NCBI RefSeq assembly: GCF_004923315.1
Contig: NZ_CP039646.1
Location: forward strand, 377,001 to 441,000
From: Azospirillum sp. TSA2s
GTDB lineage: Bacteria; Pseudomonadota; Alphaproteobacteria; Azospirillales; Azospirillaceae
Direction of reading: 5' to 3'
DNA length: 64,000 nucleotides
The notes beneath the pieces were generated by a model, which did not search any database, was not told the DNA's origin, and was given only the letters and a program-made list of their open reading frames with translations. Positions 24,026-33,066 of this stretch are shown here, in pieces. A program made the position numbers and the translations under genes. Within the stretch, counting starts at the first letter, position 1, and every line of letters starts with the position of its first letter.

Positions 24026-24889
24026 TTTGCGCAGCGCCAGCTGCTGCGCCTGCTCGAACTCGTAATTGTCGGAATTCAGACGCCAGTTGGTGAAGATGTT
24101 GTAGCGGTAGCGCTGGGCATTGTCCTGAACGGCCTGCTCGGCGGTCTGATAGTTCGATTCGAACTTGCAGCCATAGGCGAAAAGGTTCGGATTGATGCCG
24201 ATGCTCGAGAATTCCTGCGGGAAGGTGAAGCCGGAATAGAGCTGGAGGTTGATGAAATCGACGTTGGCGTTGATTGCGTCGGGTTCCAGGTTGGTGGACT
24301 CGGCCGGCGACAGGGTCAGATAGAACTTCTTGTCATCCCGGGCGCGGAACGCCTCGCCGATGGCATTCAGCAGCATCGACAGCTGCGCGATGCTGGTGCC
24401 GTCGCACAGCGGGCTTTCCCAGTCGATGTCGAACCCGTCCAGCTTGTAGTGGTCCAGATAGGCCACCAGATTGGCGGCGAATTGCTGGGCGCACTCCTTC
24501 GCCGGCGTGCTGCCGTCTCCGAAGATCTGCGACAGGGTGTTTTCGTCACCCCAGTTCAGCGTGACCCCGATCTTGATGTCCGGGTTGTTCTTGCGGGCAT
24601 CGCGGATCACATAATCCATATAGTTCTGGTTGGTCAGGCTGTCGGGGTGCGATGCGCTGCCGATCTCCAGCGTCCAGGAACCGGCCGGGGCCGTCGACGA
24701 AGGCGGAACAGTCTGCGCGCCGACCTGCACCGTCGTGGCGAAGCAGATGAAGAGCATGTCCAGCGACTTGTAGACGTCGTTCTGGATCAGCGTCTGATAG
24801 CAGCTGTTGGGAGAATTGTAGTTGGTGCCGGACGGCTCATCTTCGTTCAGGAAAATCCAGGCGTTCGTCATCTTGCTGTCCACGACCAT
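24005..24889 (-). CDS. GH18-family (chitinase/endo-glucosaminidase-like) protein, no signal peptide
   Basis: 294 residues. The GH18 active-site signature DGFDIDWE is intact at 151-158, with Glu158 the acid/base and Asp154/Asp156 supporting. NVDFINLQLYSGF near 215 is the expected strand-6 segment with Tyr. There is no N-terminal signal peptide or membrane segment, so secretion by Sec is not predicted. ATG 24889 is chosen because GGAGG lies five bases ahead of it. Substrate is unknown; the catalytic residues predict hydrolysis of beta-1,4 GlcNAc linkages. No chitin-binding domain is visible. The gene is an orphan with AT-rich upstream DNA, a possible sign of transfer. Confidence 0.8.
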   Translation of the reverse strand: MVVDSKMTNAWIFLNEDEPSGTNYNSPNSCYQTLIQNDVYKSLDMLFICFATTVQVGAQTVPPSSTAPAGSWTLEIGSASHPDSLTNQNYMDYVIRDARKNNPDIKIGVTLNWGDENTLSQIFGDGSTPAKECAQQFAANLVAYLDHYKLDGFDIDWESPLCDGTSIAQLSMLLNAIGEAFRARDDKKFYLTLSPAESTNLEPDAINANVDFINLQLYSGFTFPQEFSSIGINPNLFAYGCKFESNYQTAEQAVQDNAQRYRYNIFTNWRLNSDNYEFEQAQQLALRKLVFGQG

Positions 24890-25325
24890 GCCATCCTCCA
24901 AAATGAGTTTTCTCGTTGGTGATACGAATTACATTTACAGTACCGCGACCGGAACAAGCGTTTTATACCCTGAACCGATGCACCGGCCACCGCCCGATCA
25001 ATTGCAGCACAACAGCATCTGCGGGGTCGGCGGCGCATTCTTGAACGGGACATCATTTATGTCCAATTTTTTTATTTGCACACGATTGTAGTATTGGCAA
25101 TTTGTGACGATGATCTTTTGAAAAATTCTGGATTGCGTCGAATTTTTACATTCCGGCGAGCCAACGCCGCCCCAAGATTTTCAGGCTGAAACAACCGAAT
25201 TCCATGGTATGCCCCCTCATCGGACGTGGGGAATGGAGGTAGGGAATCCCTCTTTTATCTCTTGGTCCCGTTCCGTTCCTCTGCTTCATTCATCCTCCCG
25301 AATCGCAGTTCACGAAGGCCACTCC
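24890..25325. other. AT-rich intergenic region with a free-standing terminator-like hairpin
   Basis: About 435 bases without a gene, clearly AT-richer than its surroundings. On the plus strand GGACAT (25048-25053), a five-base loop and ATGTCC (25059-25064) are followed by AATTTTTTTATTT. This looks like an intrinsic terminator, yet no plus-strand gene lies upstream. It could end a small RNA or attenuate the uvrC leader. Promoters for uvrC and the GH18-like gene should lie here. Confidence 0.4.
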
Positions 25326-27185
25326 ATGACCGGAGCGGACATCATCCGCGCCCAGTTGCCGACCCTGCCGGACACGCCCGGCGTCTATCGGATGCTGGCG
25401 GCCGACGGGTCGGTCCTTTATGTCGGCAAGGCGAAGAACCTGAAGCGCCGGGTGGCCAGCTACACCCGGACCGACGGGCTGCCCAACCGCACCCGGCGGA
25501 TGGTGTCGCTGACCCACTCCATGGAGTTCGTCACCACCCACACCGAGGCCGAGGCGCTTCTTCTGGAAGCGAACCTGATCCGCAGCCTGCTGCCGCCCTT
25601 CAACATCCTGGTGAAGGACGACCGCTCCTTCTCCTACATCGTGATTGGAAAAGGCCACGACTTCCCCCGCCTGATGCAGCATCGCGGCAGCGCCGAGCGG
25701 CGGGGAACCTCAGGCAAGGGCAACCGCAGGGATTCCGACCTGTTCGGCCCCTACGCCTCGCCGCATCTGGTCGGCATGACCATCGCGGCCCTTCAACGCG
25801 CCTTCCTGCTGCGCAGCTGCGACGATGGCGTGTTCGCCTCGCGCACCCGCCCCTGCCTGCAGCACCAGATCAAGCGCTGCTCGGCCCCCTGCGTCGGCCG
25901 CGTCAGCGAGGAAGAGTATGCCGCCCAGGTCCAGGGCGTGCGCGACGTGCTGTCCGGCCGCAGTGCGGAGGTGCAGGCGGAATTCGCCCGCCACATGCTC
26001 GACAGCTCCGACCGGCTGGAATACGAGGACGCCGCCCGCTGGCGCGACCGCATCCGCGCGCTGACAGCCCTTCAGAGCCGCCAGGACATCAACCTGGAGG
26101 ACACGCTGGGCGATGCCGACGTATTGGCCCTGCATCGGGAAGGCGGTGCGGCCTGCGTCCAGGCCTTCTTCTTCCGCGGCGGCCGCAACCAGGGCACCCG
26201 AGCCTTCTTCCCGCGCATCGACGCGGAGGAGGAACCGGGCGACATCCTCGCCGCCTTCGCCGCCCAGCTCTATGCCGACACCCCGCCGCCGGCCCTGCTG
26301 CTGCTGAGCGACCCGGTCGAGTCACCGGACCTGCTGGCCGACGCGCTGAGCCTGTCGGCCGGCCACCACGTCACCGTGGAATGCCCCAAGCGCGGCCCGA
26401 AACGCCGCGCGGTCGAACACGCACAGACCAACGCCCGCGACGCCCTCGGCCGCCGTCTTGCCGAGCGCTCCACCCAGGCGACTCTGCTGGAGGGGGTGGC
26501 GCGCGTCTTCGGCCTGCCCGCCGCCCCGCGCCGAATCGAGATCTACGACACCTCGCACATCCAGGGGGCCTTCCCGGTCGGCGCCATGGTGGTGGCCGGG
26601 CCGGAGGGGTTCCAGCGCAACGCCTACCGCCGCTTCTACATCCGCGATCCGGAGGCCGCCGGCGACGATTACGCCATGCTGCGCGAGACCTTCACCCGCC
26701 GCTTCCACCGCAGCAGCGATGCCGGCCGCGATTCGGGGCAGTGGCCCGACCTCGTCCTGATCGACGGCGGCCTCGGCCAGTTGAATGCGGTGAAGGACGA
26801 GCTGGCGATGCTGCAGATCACCGACATACCGCTGGTCGCCATCGCCAAGGGCCCGGACCGCAACGCCGGGCGCGAGCGCTTCTTCCGCCCCGGTCAGCCG
26901 CCGCTGACGCTGGAGCCCAACGATCCGGTGCTGCATTTCCTGCAAAGGCTGCGCGACGAGGCCCACCGCACCGCCATCGACAGTCACCGCGCCCGCCGCA
27001 TGAAGGCGATGTCGCACACCCGCATCGACGGCATCCCCGGCATCGGCCCGGCCCGCAAGAAGGCCCTGCTCCACCATTTCGGCAGCGCCACCGCCGTCGC
27101 CTCCGCCGGCCTGAAGGACCTGGAGGCCGCCCCCGGCATCAGCGAAACCATTGCGCGGAAGCTCTACGAACACTTCCACGGATAG
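25326..27185 (+). CDS. uvrC: Excinuclease ABC subunit C
   Basis: 619 residues, normal for UvrC. With UvrA/UvrB it makes the two incisions of nucleotide excision repair. Order: GIY-YIG nuclease (TPGVYRMLAADGSVLYVGKAKN, 3' incision), a cysteine region with CSAPC, UVR motif (about 205-240), RNase H-like domain (IEIYDTSHIQGAFPVGAMVV and DLVLIDGGLGQL, 5' incision aspartates), and tandem helix-hairpin-helix (IPGIGPARKKALLHHFG). ATG 25326 follows GAAGG and starts at the fold; the open frame upstream is AT-rich and unlikely to be coding. Confidence 0.95.
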   Translation: MTGADIIRAQLPTLPDTPGVYRMLAADGSVLYVGKAKNLKRRVASYTRTDGLPNRTRRMVSLTHSMEFVTTHTEAEALLLEANLIRSLLPPFNILVKDDRSFSYIVIGKGHDFPRLMQHRGSAERRGTSGKGNRRDSDLFGPYASPHLVGMTIAALQRAFLLRSCDDGVFASRTRPCLQHQIKRCSAPCVGRVSEEEYAAQVQGVRDVLSGRSAEVQAEFARHMLDSSDRLEYEDAARWRDRIRALTALQSRQDINLEDTLGDADVLALHREGGAACVQAFFFRGGRNQGTRAFFPRIDAEEEPGDILAAFAAQLYADTPPPALLLLSDPVESPDLLADALSLSAGHHVTVECPKRGPKRRAVEHAQTNARDALGRRLAERSTQATLLEGVARVFGLPAAPRRIEIYDTSHIQGAFPVGAMVVAGPEGFQRNAYRRFYIRDPEAAGDDYAMLRETFTRRFHRSSDAGRDSGQWPDLVLIDGGLGQLNAVKDELAMLQITDIPLVAIAKGPDRNAGRERFFRPGQPPLTLEPNDPVLHFLQRLRDEAHRTAIDSHRARRMKAMSHTRIDGIPGIGPARKKALLHHFGSATAVASAGLKDLEAAPGISETIARKLYEHFHG

Positions 27186-27189
27186 AGGG

Positions 27190-28491
27190 TTACGGCACCG
27201 TCTTCCCCGTGAACGGATTCCAGCCCACCGCCGCCAGAGCCGCCCAGGCGGTGGCGCCCAGATGGGGACGGCGGTAATAGAGGAAGTCGTCGGTCTTGCT
27301 GTCCGGCCCGATGGCAAGGCCGGTGGACAGCACCTGCGGCCGGGTGGCGTAGAGATAGCCGCCGGGGCTGATCTCCTTCAGCAGTTCGCCGAACAGCCGG
27401 TCGGCATCGCCGCGGCGGCCGACGGCGCGGTAGGCGAGCGCCGCCTGCGCCGTGCCCTCCACCCACATGCCGTCGCGATCGTCGTTGAAGTCGAAGCCGC
27501 CGTCGGCGCCATGGGCGCGCTCCGCATAGGACAGGGCGGCACGCCAGGCCTCCGGCGCCTTCGGCAGCAACAGCGGCCAGAGCTGCGCGTCGAGGCCGGA
27601 CGTGGAGGTGCTGACCGTTACCCCGTCCGGTGCGGTGCCGATGGGGAAATGGTCGCCGCCCGCCGTCCACATCTTATCGAGGAAATCGCGCGCCTCCTTC
27701 TCCGGCCCGGCGAAATCGCCGCCCATATCTCTTGCCAGCCAGCCGAACAGCGCGACCAGATCGGTGTTGTGCTCGGTCGATTTCCAGGTCAGCGGCTGCG
27801 GTGCGTCGTCGAAGCCCTGCAAACCGCCGTTGAAGCCGCCGGGGCCGCGCGGATCGCGGGTATGCTCGACCACCCAGCGCGCCAACTCCGCCGCTCCGTC
27901 GCGGAAGCGCGTCTCGCCGGTCGCATCGGCCAGCGTCAGCAGGGCCAGCCCGGCCCAGGCGACGTTGCCGGTGGCGGTCCCGACCTGATAGGGGTCCTCG
28001 CCCCAATGGTTGCCGACGGCATCCCACCAGCCATTCGGCGGGATCGGCCGCTGTTTCTGCGCGCCGGCCCGATAGGTGTTGCGCAGCCGCCCCTTCCAGC
28101 CGGCGCGGTCGAGCGACACGGCGTCCAGCAAGGCCTCGCCGATGCGCAGGGCCTTGTCGCGTTGGCCGCAACCGGTCAGCGCCATGATCGCCAGCGCGTT
28201 GTCGTAGGTGAAGGCGGCGTTGGAGAGCGCCGGCTCCGAGGTCGGGCCGGGCGCGTATGAATTGTCGTAGCTGCGCAGGAACAGCGGCCCCCGCCCTGAC
28301 ACCGCATCGACCCGCGACGCGAGCGTGCCGCAGGTCTTCTGCGCCAGCTCCTTCGCCGGAGGAGCGGGTGCGGCGGAAGCGGGGGCGGTCATGAGGACGG
28401 AAACCCCAAGTGCGACTGCCGCCAGCGCGGCACGGCCGAACCGCGCACCCCGCCTGGAGAGCATTCGCTTGACGCTGACACGCTTGGACAT
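27190..28491 (-). CDS. Secreted six-hairpin-type (alpha/alpha barrel) protein of unknown function
   Basis: 433 residues. A Sec signal peptide (AALAAVALGVSVLMTAPASA) gives a periplasmic or secreted protein. The mature part alternates helices with repeated W/G/N-rich turns (FTYDNALAIMAL; GNVAWAGLALLTLADATG; MWVEGTAQAALAYRAVG), the pattern of six-hairpin glycosidases. An aspartate-rich turn FNDDRDGMWVEG could hold catalytic acids. I cannot name the substrate. Start ATG 28491 is uncertain (ATG 28464 possible). It converges tightly on uvrC. Confidence 0.6.
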   Translation of the reverse strand: MSKRVSVKRMLSRRGARFGRAALAAVALGVSVLMTAPASAAPAPPAKELAQKTCGTLASRVDAVSGRGPLFLRSYDNSYAPGPTSEPALSNAAFTYDNALAIMALTGCGQRDKALRIGEALLDAVSLDRAGWKGRLRNTYRAGAQKQRPIPPNGWWDAVGNHWGEDPYQVGTATGNVAWAGLALLTLADATGETRFRDGAAELARWVVEHTRDPRGPGGFNGGLQGFDDAPQPLTWKSTEHNTDLVALFGWLARDMGGDFAGPEKEARDFLDKMWTAGGDHFPIGTAPDGVTVSTSTSGLDAQLWPLLLPKAPEAWRAALSYAERAHGADGGFDFNDDRDGMWVEGTAQAALAYRAVGRRGDADRLFGELLKEISPGGYLYATRPQVLSTGLAIGPDSKTDDFLYYRRPHLGATAWAALAAVGWNPFTGKTVP

Positions 28492-28575
28492 CGACACCGC
28501 CGGCCAGTTCCAGAAAGCCCCAGATATGGCCCCTTCGCCGGCCGACGGCAACCAAACGGGATGGCGTAGCCCTCG

Positions 28576-29046
28576 TTACAGCGGCGCCAGCCCGGCCATG
28601 ATGTGCTTCTTGCGATCGTCATAGGCGCCGCCCAACTCGGCCGCGCGGTCGTCGTCGAGGACGTCCCTGGCCTCCTCGAACAGTTCCTCTTCCTCTTCGT
28701 CCAGATGGTGGCGGACGAGTTCGCCCAGCACCTGCAGCTTTTCCTTCCAGCCGCTGTCGGTGGTCTTCATCGCGTTCAGCTCGTCGAGCAGGCCGTTGAT
28801 TAGGTGATGCTCGTTCAGCCCCTCGACGGTTTCCGACTTCGCTTCCTTGGCCTTCTTCAGAGAGGCGTAGAAGACGCCTTCCTCCACCTTCGAATGGGCC
28901 CACAACTCGCGCTGCAGCTCCTCGAACACGGCGCGGCCGCTGCCGTTGGCCTTCTCGGTCTTGTCCAGAAGGCCGCGGATGGTGTCGTGATCGGTCTTGA
29001 TTCGGGCGAAGATGTCGGTCTGGGTGCCGGTGGTCTTGCTGGCCAT
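28576..29046 (-). CDS. Hemerythrin-like HHE-domain protein
   Basis: 156 residues, all helical. Metal-ligand candidates follow the HHE spacing: His20 in KTDHDTIRG, His51 and Glu55 in WAHSKVEEGVF, His80/His81 in NEHHLING, and His113/His114 with acidic residues in VRHHLDEEEEELF. These would hold a di-iron site that binds oxygen or NO. AAGGA precedes ATG 29046. It belongs to a run of small stress-linked genes on the minus strand. Confidence 0.85.
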   Translation of the reverse strand: MASKTTGTQTDIFARIKTDHDTIRGLLDKTEKANGSGRAVFEELQRELWAHSKVEEGVFYASLKKAKEAKSETVEGLNEHHLINGLLDELNAMKTTDSGWKEKLQVLGELVRHHLDEEEEELFEEARDVLDDDRAAELGGAYDDRKKHIMAGLAPL

Positions 29047-29137
29047 CGTCGGGGTCCTTGGAGGTCGTTAAAAGGCAATCGTTGAACGGTTGCCATTAGA
29101 ACCCCGCCGCGGCCGGACTGTTCCCACCCCCTTGACC

Positions 29138-29398
29138 TCAGCCCTGCGGATGCGTTTCCACGAATTCCCGCAGGGTGTGCATCAATTCCACCGCATGATC
29201 GACATGCCCATGGGCACAGGCGTCCGCGATGTCGTCGGCGATGATGTGGGCGATGCGGTCGGGTCCGCCGGGGCAGTGGGCAAGGCAATAGCCCATCTCC
29301 ACCGCCACCATTTCCGGCAGATGTTCGTGTTCGGCGATCGCGTCGATCTCGGCTTCGGTGAGATCGCTCAGAGCGATGCAGTCCTTGATCGTCAACAT
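29138..29398 (-). CDS. Small conserved-type hypothetical protein
   Basis: 86 residues, acidic, helical, with EHEHLPEMVAVEMGYCLAHC and several histidines (HVDHAVELMHTL). I do not recognise a family. GGGAGGA sits seven bases before ATG 29398, strongly supporting translation. The His/Cys pattern could bind metal but is not a known motif. It lies between the hemerythrin gene and the universal stress gene on the same strand. Confidence 0.65.
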   Translation of the reverse strand: MLTIKDCIALSDLTEAEIDAIAEHEHLPEMVAVEMGYCLAHCPGGPDRIAHIIADDIADACAHGHVDHAVELMHTLREFVETHPQG

Positions 29399-29502
29399 GG
29401 CGCGTTCCTCCCGGGAACGGCCGGGCTGCAAATGCCGGCGCCGCACGGGATCCCCGCCGGAACAGGCGGCAGGGAAACCCGCGCGGCCGAAGACCGCAAA
29501 GA

Positions 29503-30369
29503 TCAGTGGGCCATAAGAACCGGCAGCCCGGCGTGGTTCAGCACGTAGCGCGTGACACCGCCCAGGATCATTTCCCGCATCCGGCTGTGGCCATAGCCGC
29601 CCATAACCAGCAGGTCGGCGCCCAGCTCCACGGCTTTCTTGGTGACCGTCTCCCCAACGGGTTCCGATCCCGGATGCAGTATAGTTAACTCAGGGTTAAC
29701 ACCCTGCCAAGCGAGATATTGGGCAATGCGGCGTCCTGTCGCGCCTTCCGTCACCGAAGTTTCGGCGGTCAGCACATGGGTGCGCTCGGCACTGCGCAGG
29801 AAGGGCAGGGCCGCGGCGACGGCGCGGGTGGCCTCCGTCTTGCCGTTCCAGGCGACGGCGACGGTGTGGCCGATCTCCGCCGGCAGGTTTTTCGGCACCA
29901 GCAGCACCGGCCGCGCGGATCCCAGCAGCGCCGTTTCCATGGTGGTGTAGCCCTGCGTGTCCGCCTCGATCGAGGTGTGGGCGCAGACGATCAGGTCGGC
30001 CAGACGACCCTCGGCCGGCACCACGTCCTCGATCCGGCCGACGACCTCGCGCCAGGAGGCGGACGGCGCCTCGACCCCGCCGGGGACCTCGCGCATCTCA
30101 AAGCCGGCCTCGGCGACGGCGGCGTCGAAGGAACGGCGGGCGGCGGCGCGATGGTTGTGCGATTCGGTCTCGGCCGCGCGCATGATCTCGTCCACCATGG
30201 CGCCGGACATGCCCTCGCCCAGCATCGGAACGGCATCGCGCGGGTCGAGGCTGACGAACAGGCCGACAAGGTGGGCGTCGAAATCGCGCGCCACCGAAAT
30301 CGCGCCCTTCAGGGCCACCGGATCGTTCTCACTGCCGCAGAGCGGCACTAGGATGGTCTTGTAGGTCAT
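29503..30369 (-). CDS. Tandem universal stress protein
   Basis: 288 residues made of two UspA-like domains. The C-terminal domain ends with the ATP-binding pattern GADLLVMGGYGHSRMREMILGGVTRYVL, here quoted in part as GGYGHSRMREMILGG. The N-terminal domain starts TYKTILVPLCGSE but its nucleotide loop is degenerate. Such proteins respond to stress and starvation. GGGAGG precedes ATG 30369; the longer open frame upstream is not used. Confidence 0.88.
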   Translation of the reverse strand: MTYKTILVPLCGSENDPVALKGAISVARDFDAHLVGLFVSLDPRDAVPMLGEGMSGAMVDEIMRAAETESHNHRAAARRSFDAAVAEAGFEMREVPGGVEAPSASWREVVGRIEDVVPAEGRLADLIVCAHTSIEADTQGYTTMETALLGSARPVLLVPKNLPAEIGHTVAVAWNGKTEATRAVAAALPFLRSAERTHVLTAETSVTEGATGRRIAQYLAWQGVNPELTILHPGSEPVGETVTKKAVELGADLLVMGGYGHSRMREMILGGVTRYVLNHAGLPVLMAH

Positions 30370-30545
30370 GGACTCCTCCCGGACCGGTTCGAGCGGCCCT
30401 TCCCGGACGGCGGCGGTCCGTCCGCCGGTGCGGCGGGCGATTCTCACCGGGCCATCATTCGCCCCATCGTCGCTGCGGTCCGCGGTCCGGGGCAAGGGCC
30501 GCAAACCTTGAAGATTCAGTCCATAAGATGCTGTCACTCCTGGAA

Positions 30546-32105
30546 TTAGGCCAAGCTTGCGCGGGCGTCGTCCAGCACATCCACTGCAACCCTGCCAGAA
30601 TCCAGGCGCGTCCAATCGATTGTACCCAAATCATAGGATTCCTGCCGTTCCACCACGTCGGCGGTGGCGTCGGACGCATCGTTGCGACGATTGGTCACAC
30701 GCTCCACCCGTTCCGACAACGGCGCCTCCATCCAGATCCCGTCGAACCGCACCCCGGCGTCCGCCGCGACCCCTTCGATCCGGCGGCGCTCGTCCGGCCG
30801 GGCGCTGACCGCATCGACCACCACGGCATGCCCGGCGGCCAGAACCGCCGCCGCCCTCCGGTACAACTCATCATAGACCCGTTCCGTCACCGCCGGGGCA
30901 TAGCCGTCGGCCGGCAGCCGGTCGGTGTCGGCGACTCCGCACAGCCGCTTGCGCAGCACGTCGCTGCGCAGCACCACCGCACCGGGCGACGGACCCAGAT
31001 CGGGCGCGATCCCCTTGGCCAGTTTGGTCTTGCCGGTGCCGGACAGGCCGCCGACCGCCACCAGCCGCGCCGGCGTCGGGTCCAGCGCGGCGAGCGCTTG
31101 GTCCAGATAGCGCCGCGCCTCCTGCGCCAGCCCCTCCGCCTTTCCGCCAAGCCGCAGCGCCGCGGCCGACACCTTCGCCCGCACCGCCGCGCGCAGCGAC
31201 AGGAACAGCGGCAGCGCCGCCAGCCCGCCGTAATCCTCCGTCTCCTCCAGATAGCGGTTCAGCACCGCGTTGCCCAACGGCCGCAGCCCGCGGTGATCCA
31301 GATCCATCAGCAGGAAGGCGAGGTCATAGAAGACGTCGGCCACCGCCAGCACCTCGTCGAACTCGATGGCGTCGAACAGGGTCGGCTCGCCGTCCAGCAG
31401 GACGATGTTGCGCAGATGCAGGTCGCCATGGCCGTGGCGGACGAATCCGTCCCGCCGCCGCGCCTCCAGCAGCGGCGCCAACCGGTCGAGCGCGGCGCCG
31501 GTGTGCTCCGCCAGCCGGGCCACAGCGTCGGCGGGAAACAGATCCGGCGCGGCGCGCAGGTCCTCCAGATTGCCGTCCGCCACTGCGCGCAGCGCTTCCA
31601 CCCCGCCGCCGTCCGGCCGGGGAGCGGCATCGCGGTGGAAGGCGGCGATCCGCTCGGCCAGCCGGCGCATCAGGACAGGGGTCAGGCCACCCCGCTCGGC
31701 CATGCGGTCGAACAGCGCCTCGTCGGGGAAGCGCGCCATCGACACCAGCCAGTCGATTGCGTCCCCCGCCGCCTCACCGCCCTCTTCATCCAGCCGCAAG
31801 CGGCCATCGGCCTCGCGGCGGATTGCGACCACGCCCCGATAAAGCGTCGGTGCGGTGCGACGGTTGATCGCCAGCTCCGCGACGCAGGCCGCATGGCGCT
31901 TCGCAACCGTCGAGTAATCCAGATAGGGATAACGCACCGCGCGCTTCAGCTTCAGCGCCCGGTCACCGGCCAGGAACACCAGGGCGGCATGGGTGTCGAT
32001 CCGCTCCACCGGCTGCCCGCCATGAGTGCGCGGATCGCCCAGGAAGGCGATCGCCTCCTCCTGCGGCCCAGGGCCTGACGCTGGCTCGGCGGGATGCACG
32101 CTCAT
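30546..32105 (-). CDS. Fusion of an aminoglycoside-phosphotransferase-like kinase and a P-loop ATPase
   Basis: 519 residues. The N-terminal part (about 20-330) has an APH-type active site, HGHGDLHLRNIVLLDG, with the catalytic Asp and the metal-binding FDAIEFDE. The C-terminal part (from about 345) has Walker A GGLSGTGKTK and resembles small-molecule kinases of the AAA_33 class. The same fusion is common in proteobacteria and is often near universal stress proteins, as here, but its substrate is unknown. It need not confer antibiotic resistance. Start ATG 32105 or 32111; neither has a good ribosome site. Confidence 0.8.
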   Translation of the reverse strand: MSVHPAEPASGPGPQEEAIAFLGDPRTHGGQPVERIDTHAALVFLAGDRALKLKRAVRYPYLDYSTVAKRHAACVAELAINRRTAPTLYRGVVAIRREADGRLRLDEEGGEAAGDAIDWLVSMARFPDEALFDRMAERGGLTPVLMRRLAERIAAFHRDAAPRPDGGGVEALRAVADGNLEDLRAAPDLFPADAVARLAEHTGAALDRLAPLLEARRRDGFVRHGHGDLHLRNIVLLDGEPTLFDAIEFDEVLAVADVFYDLAFLLMDLDHRGLRPLGNAVLNRYLEETEDYGGLAALPLFLSLRAAVRAKVSAAALRLGGKAEGLAQEARRYLDQALAALDPTPARLVAVGGLSGTGKTKLAKGIAPDLGPSPGAVVLRSDVLRKRLCGVADTDRLPADGYAPAVTERVYDELYRRAAAVLAAGHAVVVDAVSARPDERRRIEGVAADAGVRFDGIWMEAPLSERVERVTNRRNDASDATADVVERQESYDLGTIDWTRLDSGRVAVDVLDDARASLA

Positions 32106-32283
32106 GAGCATATGGTAACAGACAACCGTCCCGCACCGCTCATGCTTTCATGGTTGAAACGCGGATGGCGATCACGACATCCTAGGGGTAGTGCCGATAC
32201 TCCATGGGTCAGTCGCCACGCCCCATCGTTATAGTGGCCGGACCGCGTGGTGCGATCCGACGCGTCACCGGGAGGGGGTGCCC

Positions 32284-32931
32284 GTGAACCGCCTGTTCAG
32301 CCGCCAGGGAAATTGCCGCCATAGGATTTGCCGGCCGGCCGTCTTGCCCGCCTGCCTGCTCGCGCTCGCCGTCACTCTTCTGGGCGCCGGCGCCGGATCG
32401 GCACGGGCGGAGTCGATCGACGCGGACGGCCGGTTCGGCAACTGGGCGGTCGGCGGCCTCGCCTACAGCCTGCAGCCGCCGGCGGAAAGCAACCTCACCA
32501 TCCTGAACAGCAAGATGCGGATCGGGTCTTCGCTGATCCCGCAGGTCGAACCCTATGTCAGCATCCAGCCCTGGATCGGGCCGGGCAGCGGCAGCAGCCT
32601 GACCCCGCGCGGCGCCGTGACCGGCGTCGGCGCGGGTCTGACTGGGGGACTGACCGGCGGCCTGAGCGGCGGCGTGCTGGTCGACGTGCCGCTCGGCTCC
32701 TTCGTCTTCACCCCCAGTTTCGGCGCCGGCACCCTGCCCACCGCCCGGCGCGAGGGCGCCCCCACCACCGAGTTCCGCTCTCAGCTGGAATTGGGATACG
32801 AGTTCGACAACAAGTCACGCTTCAGCCTGGGCTACAGCCGCATCGTCAACGACGCCGCGGCGGGCGATCCGGCGGCAGGCACCAACAACGTCTTTGGCTT
32901 TTACTATCGCTTGCCTTTCGGCGGCCCCTGA
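32284..32931 (+). CDS. PagL-like outer-membrane beta-barrel lacking catalytic residues
   Basis: 215 residues. A signal peptide (LPACLLALAVTLLGAGAGSARA) is followed by alternating beta strands and a terminal aromatic strand FGFYYRLPFGG. The C-terminal pattern LELGYEFDN, then FSLGYSRIVND, then AAGTNN parallels lipid A 3-O-deacylase PagL (HISN then NPGTE), but the catalytic His and Ser are replaced by Arg and Val, and the Glu position by Asn. It is therefore probably a structural or inactive relative. A GTGAGLTGGLTGGLSGG-like glycine repeat sits mid-protein. GTG 32284 follows GGAGG at eight bases. The family call is by pattern and moderate. Confidence 0.55.
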   Translation: MNRLFSRQGNCRHRICRPAVLPACLLALAVTLLGAGAGSARAESIDADGRFGNWAVGGLAYSLQPPAESNLTILNSKMRIGSSLIPQVEPYVSIQPWIGPGSGSSLTPRGAVTGVGAGLTGGLTGGLSGGVLVDVPLGSFVFTPSFGAGTLPTARREGAPTTEFRSQLELGYEFDNKSRFSLGYSRIVNDAAAGDPAAGTNNVFGFYYRLPFGGP

Positions 32932-33066
32932 CTGGTCGCCGAGCTCAGGACATCGTGTCGCGGCGTCTGGCGCCGGCAAAAGGCGCGCAAGGGTAGCGTC
33001 TTAACCACATCTTAAACATGGTTGGTTCAAGTGGACGCGGACCGAACGCTCCCCGGGGAACCCACC

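Noticed and set aside
25226..27277. A 683-codon frame overlapping uvrC in another phase
   Set aside because: Proline/arginine-rich translation typical of a shifted frame; the uvrC frame has all catalytic domains.
30546..32105. Antibiotic resistance by the APH-like domain
   Set aside because: The domain is part of a common chromosomal fusion with a P-loop kinase. The sequence gives no evidence for aminoglycoside specificity.
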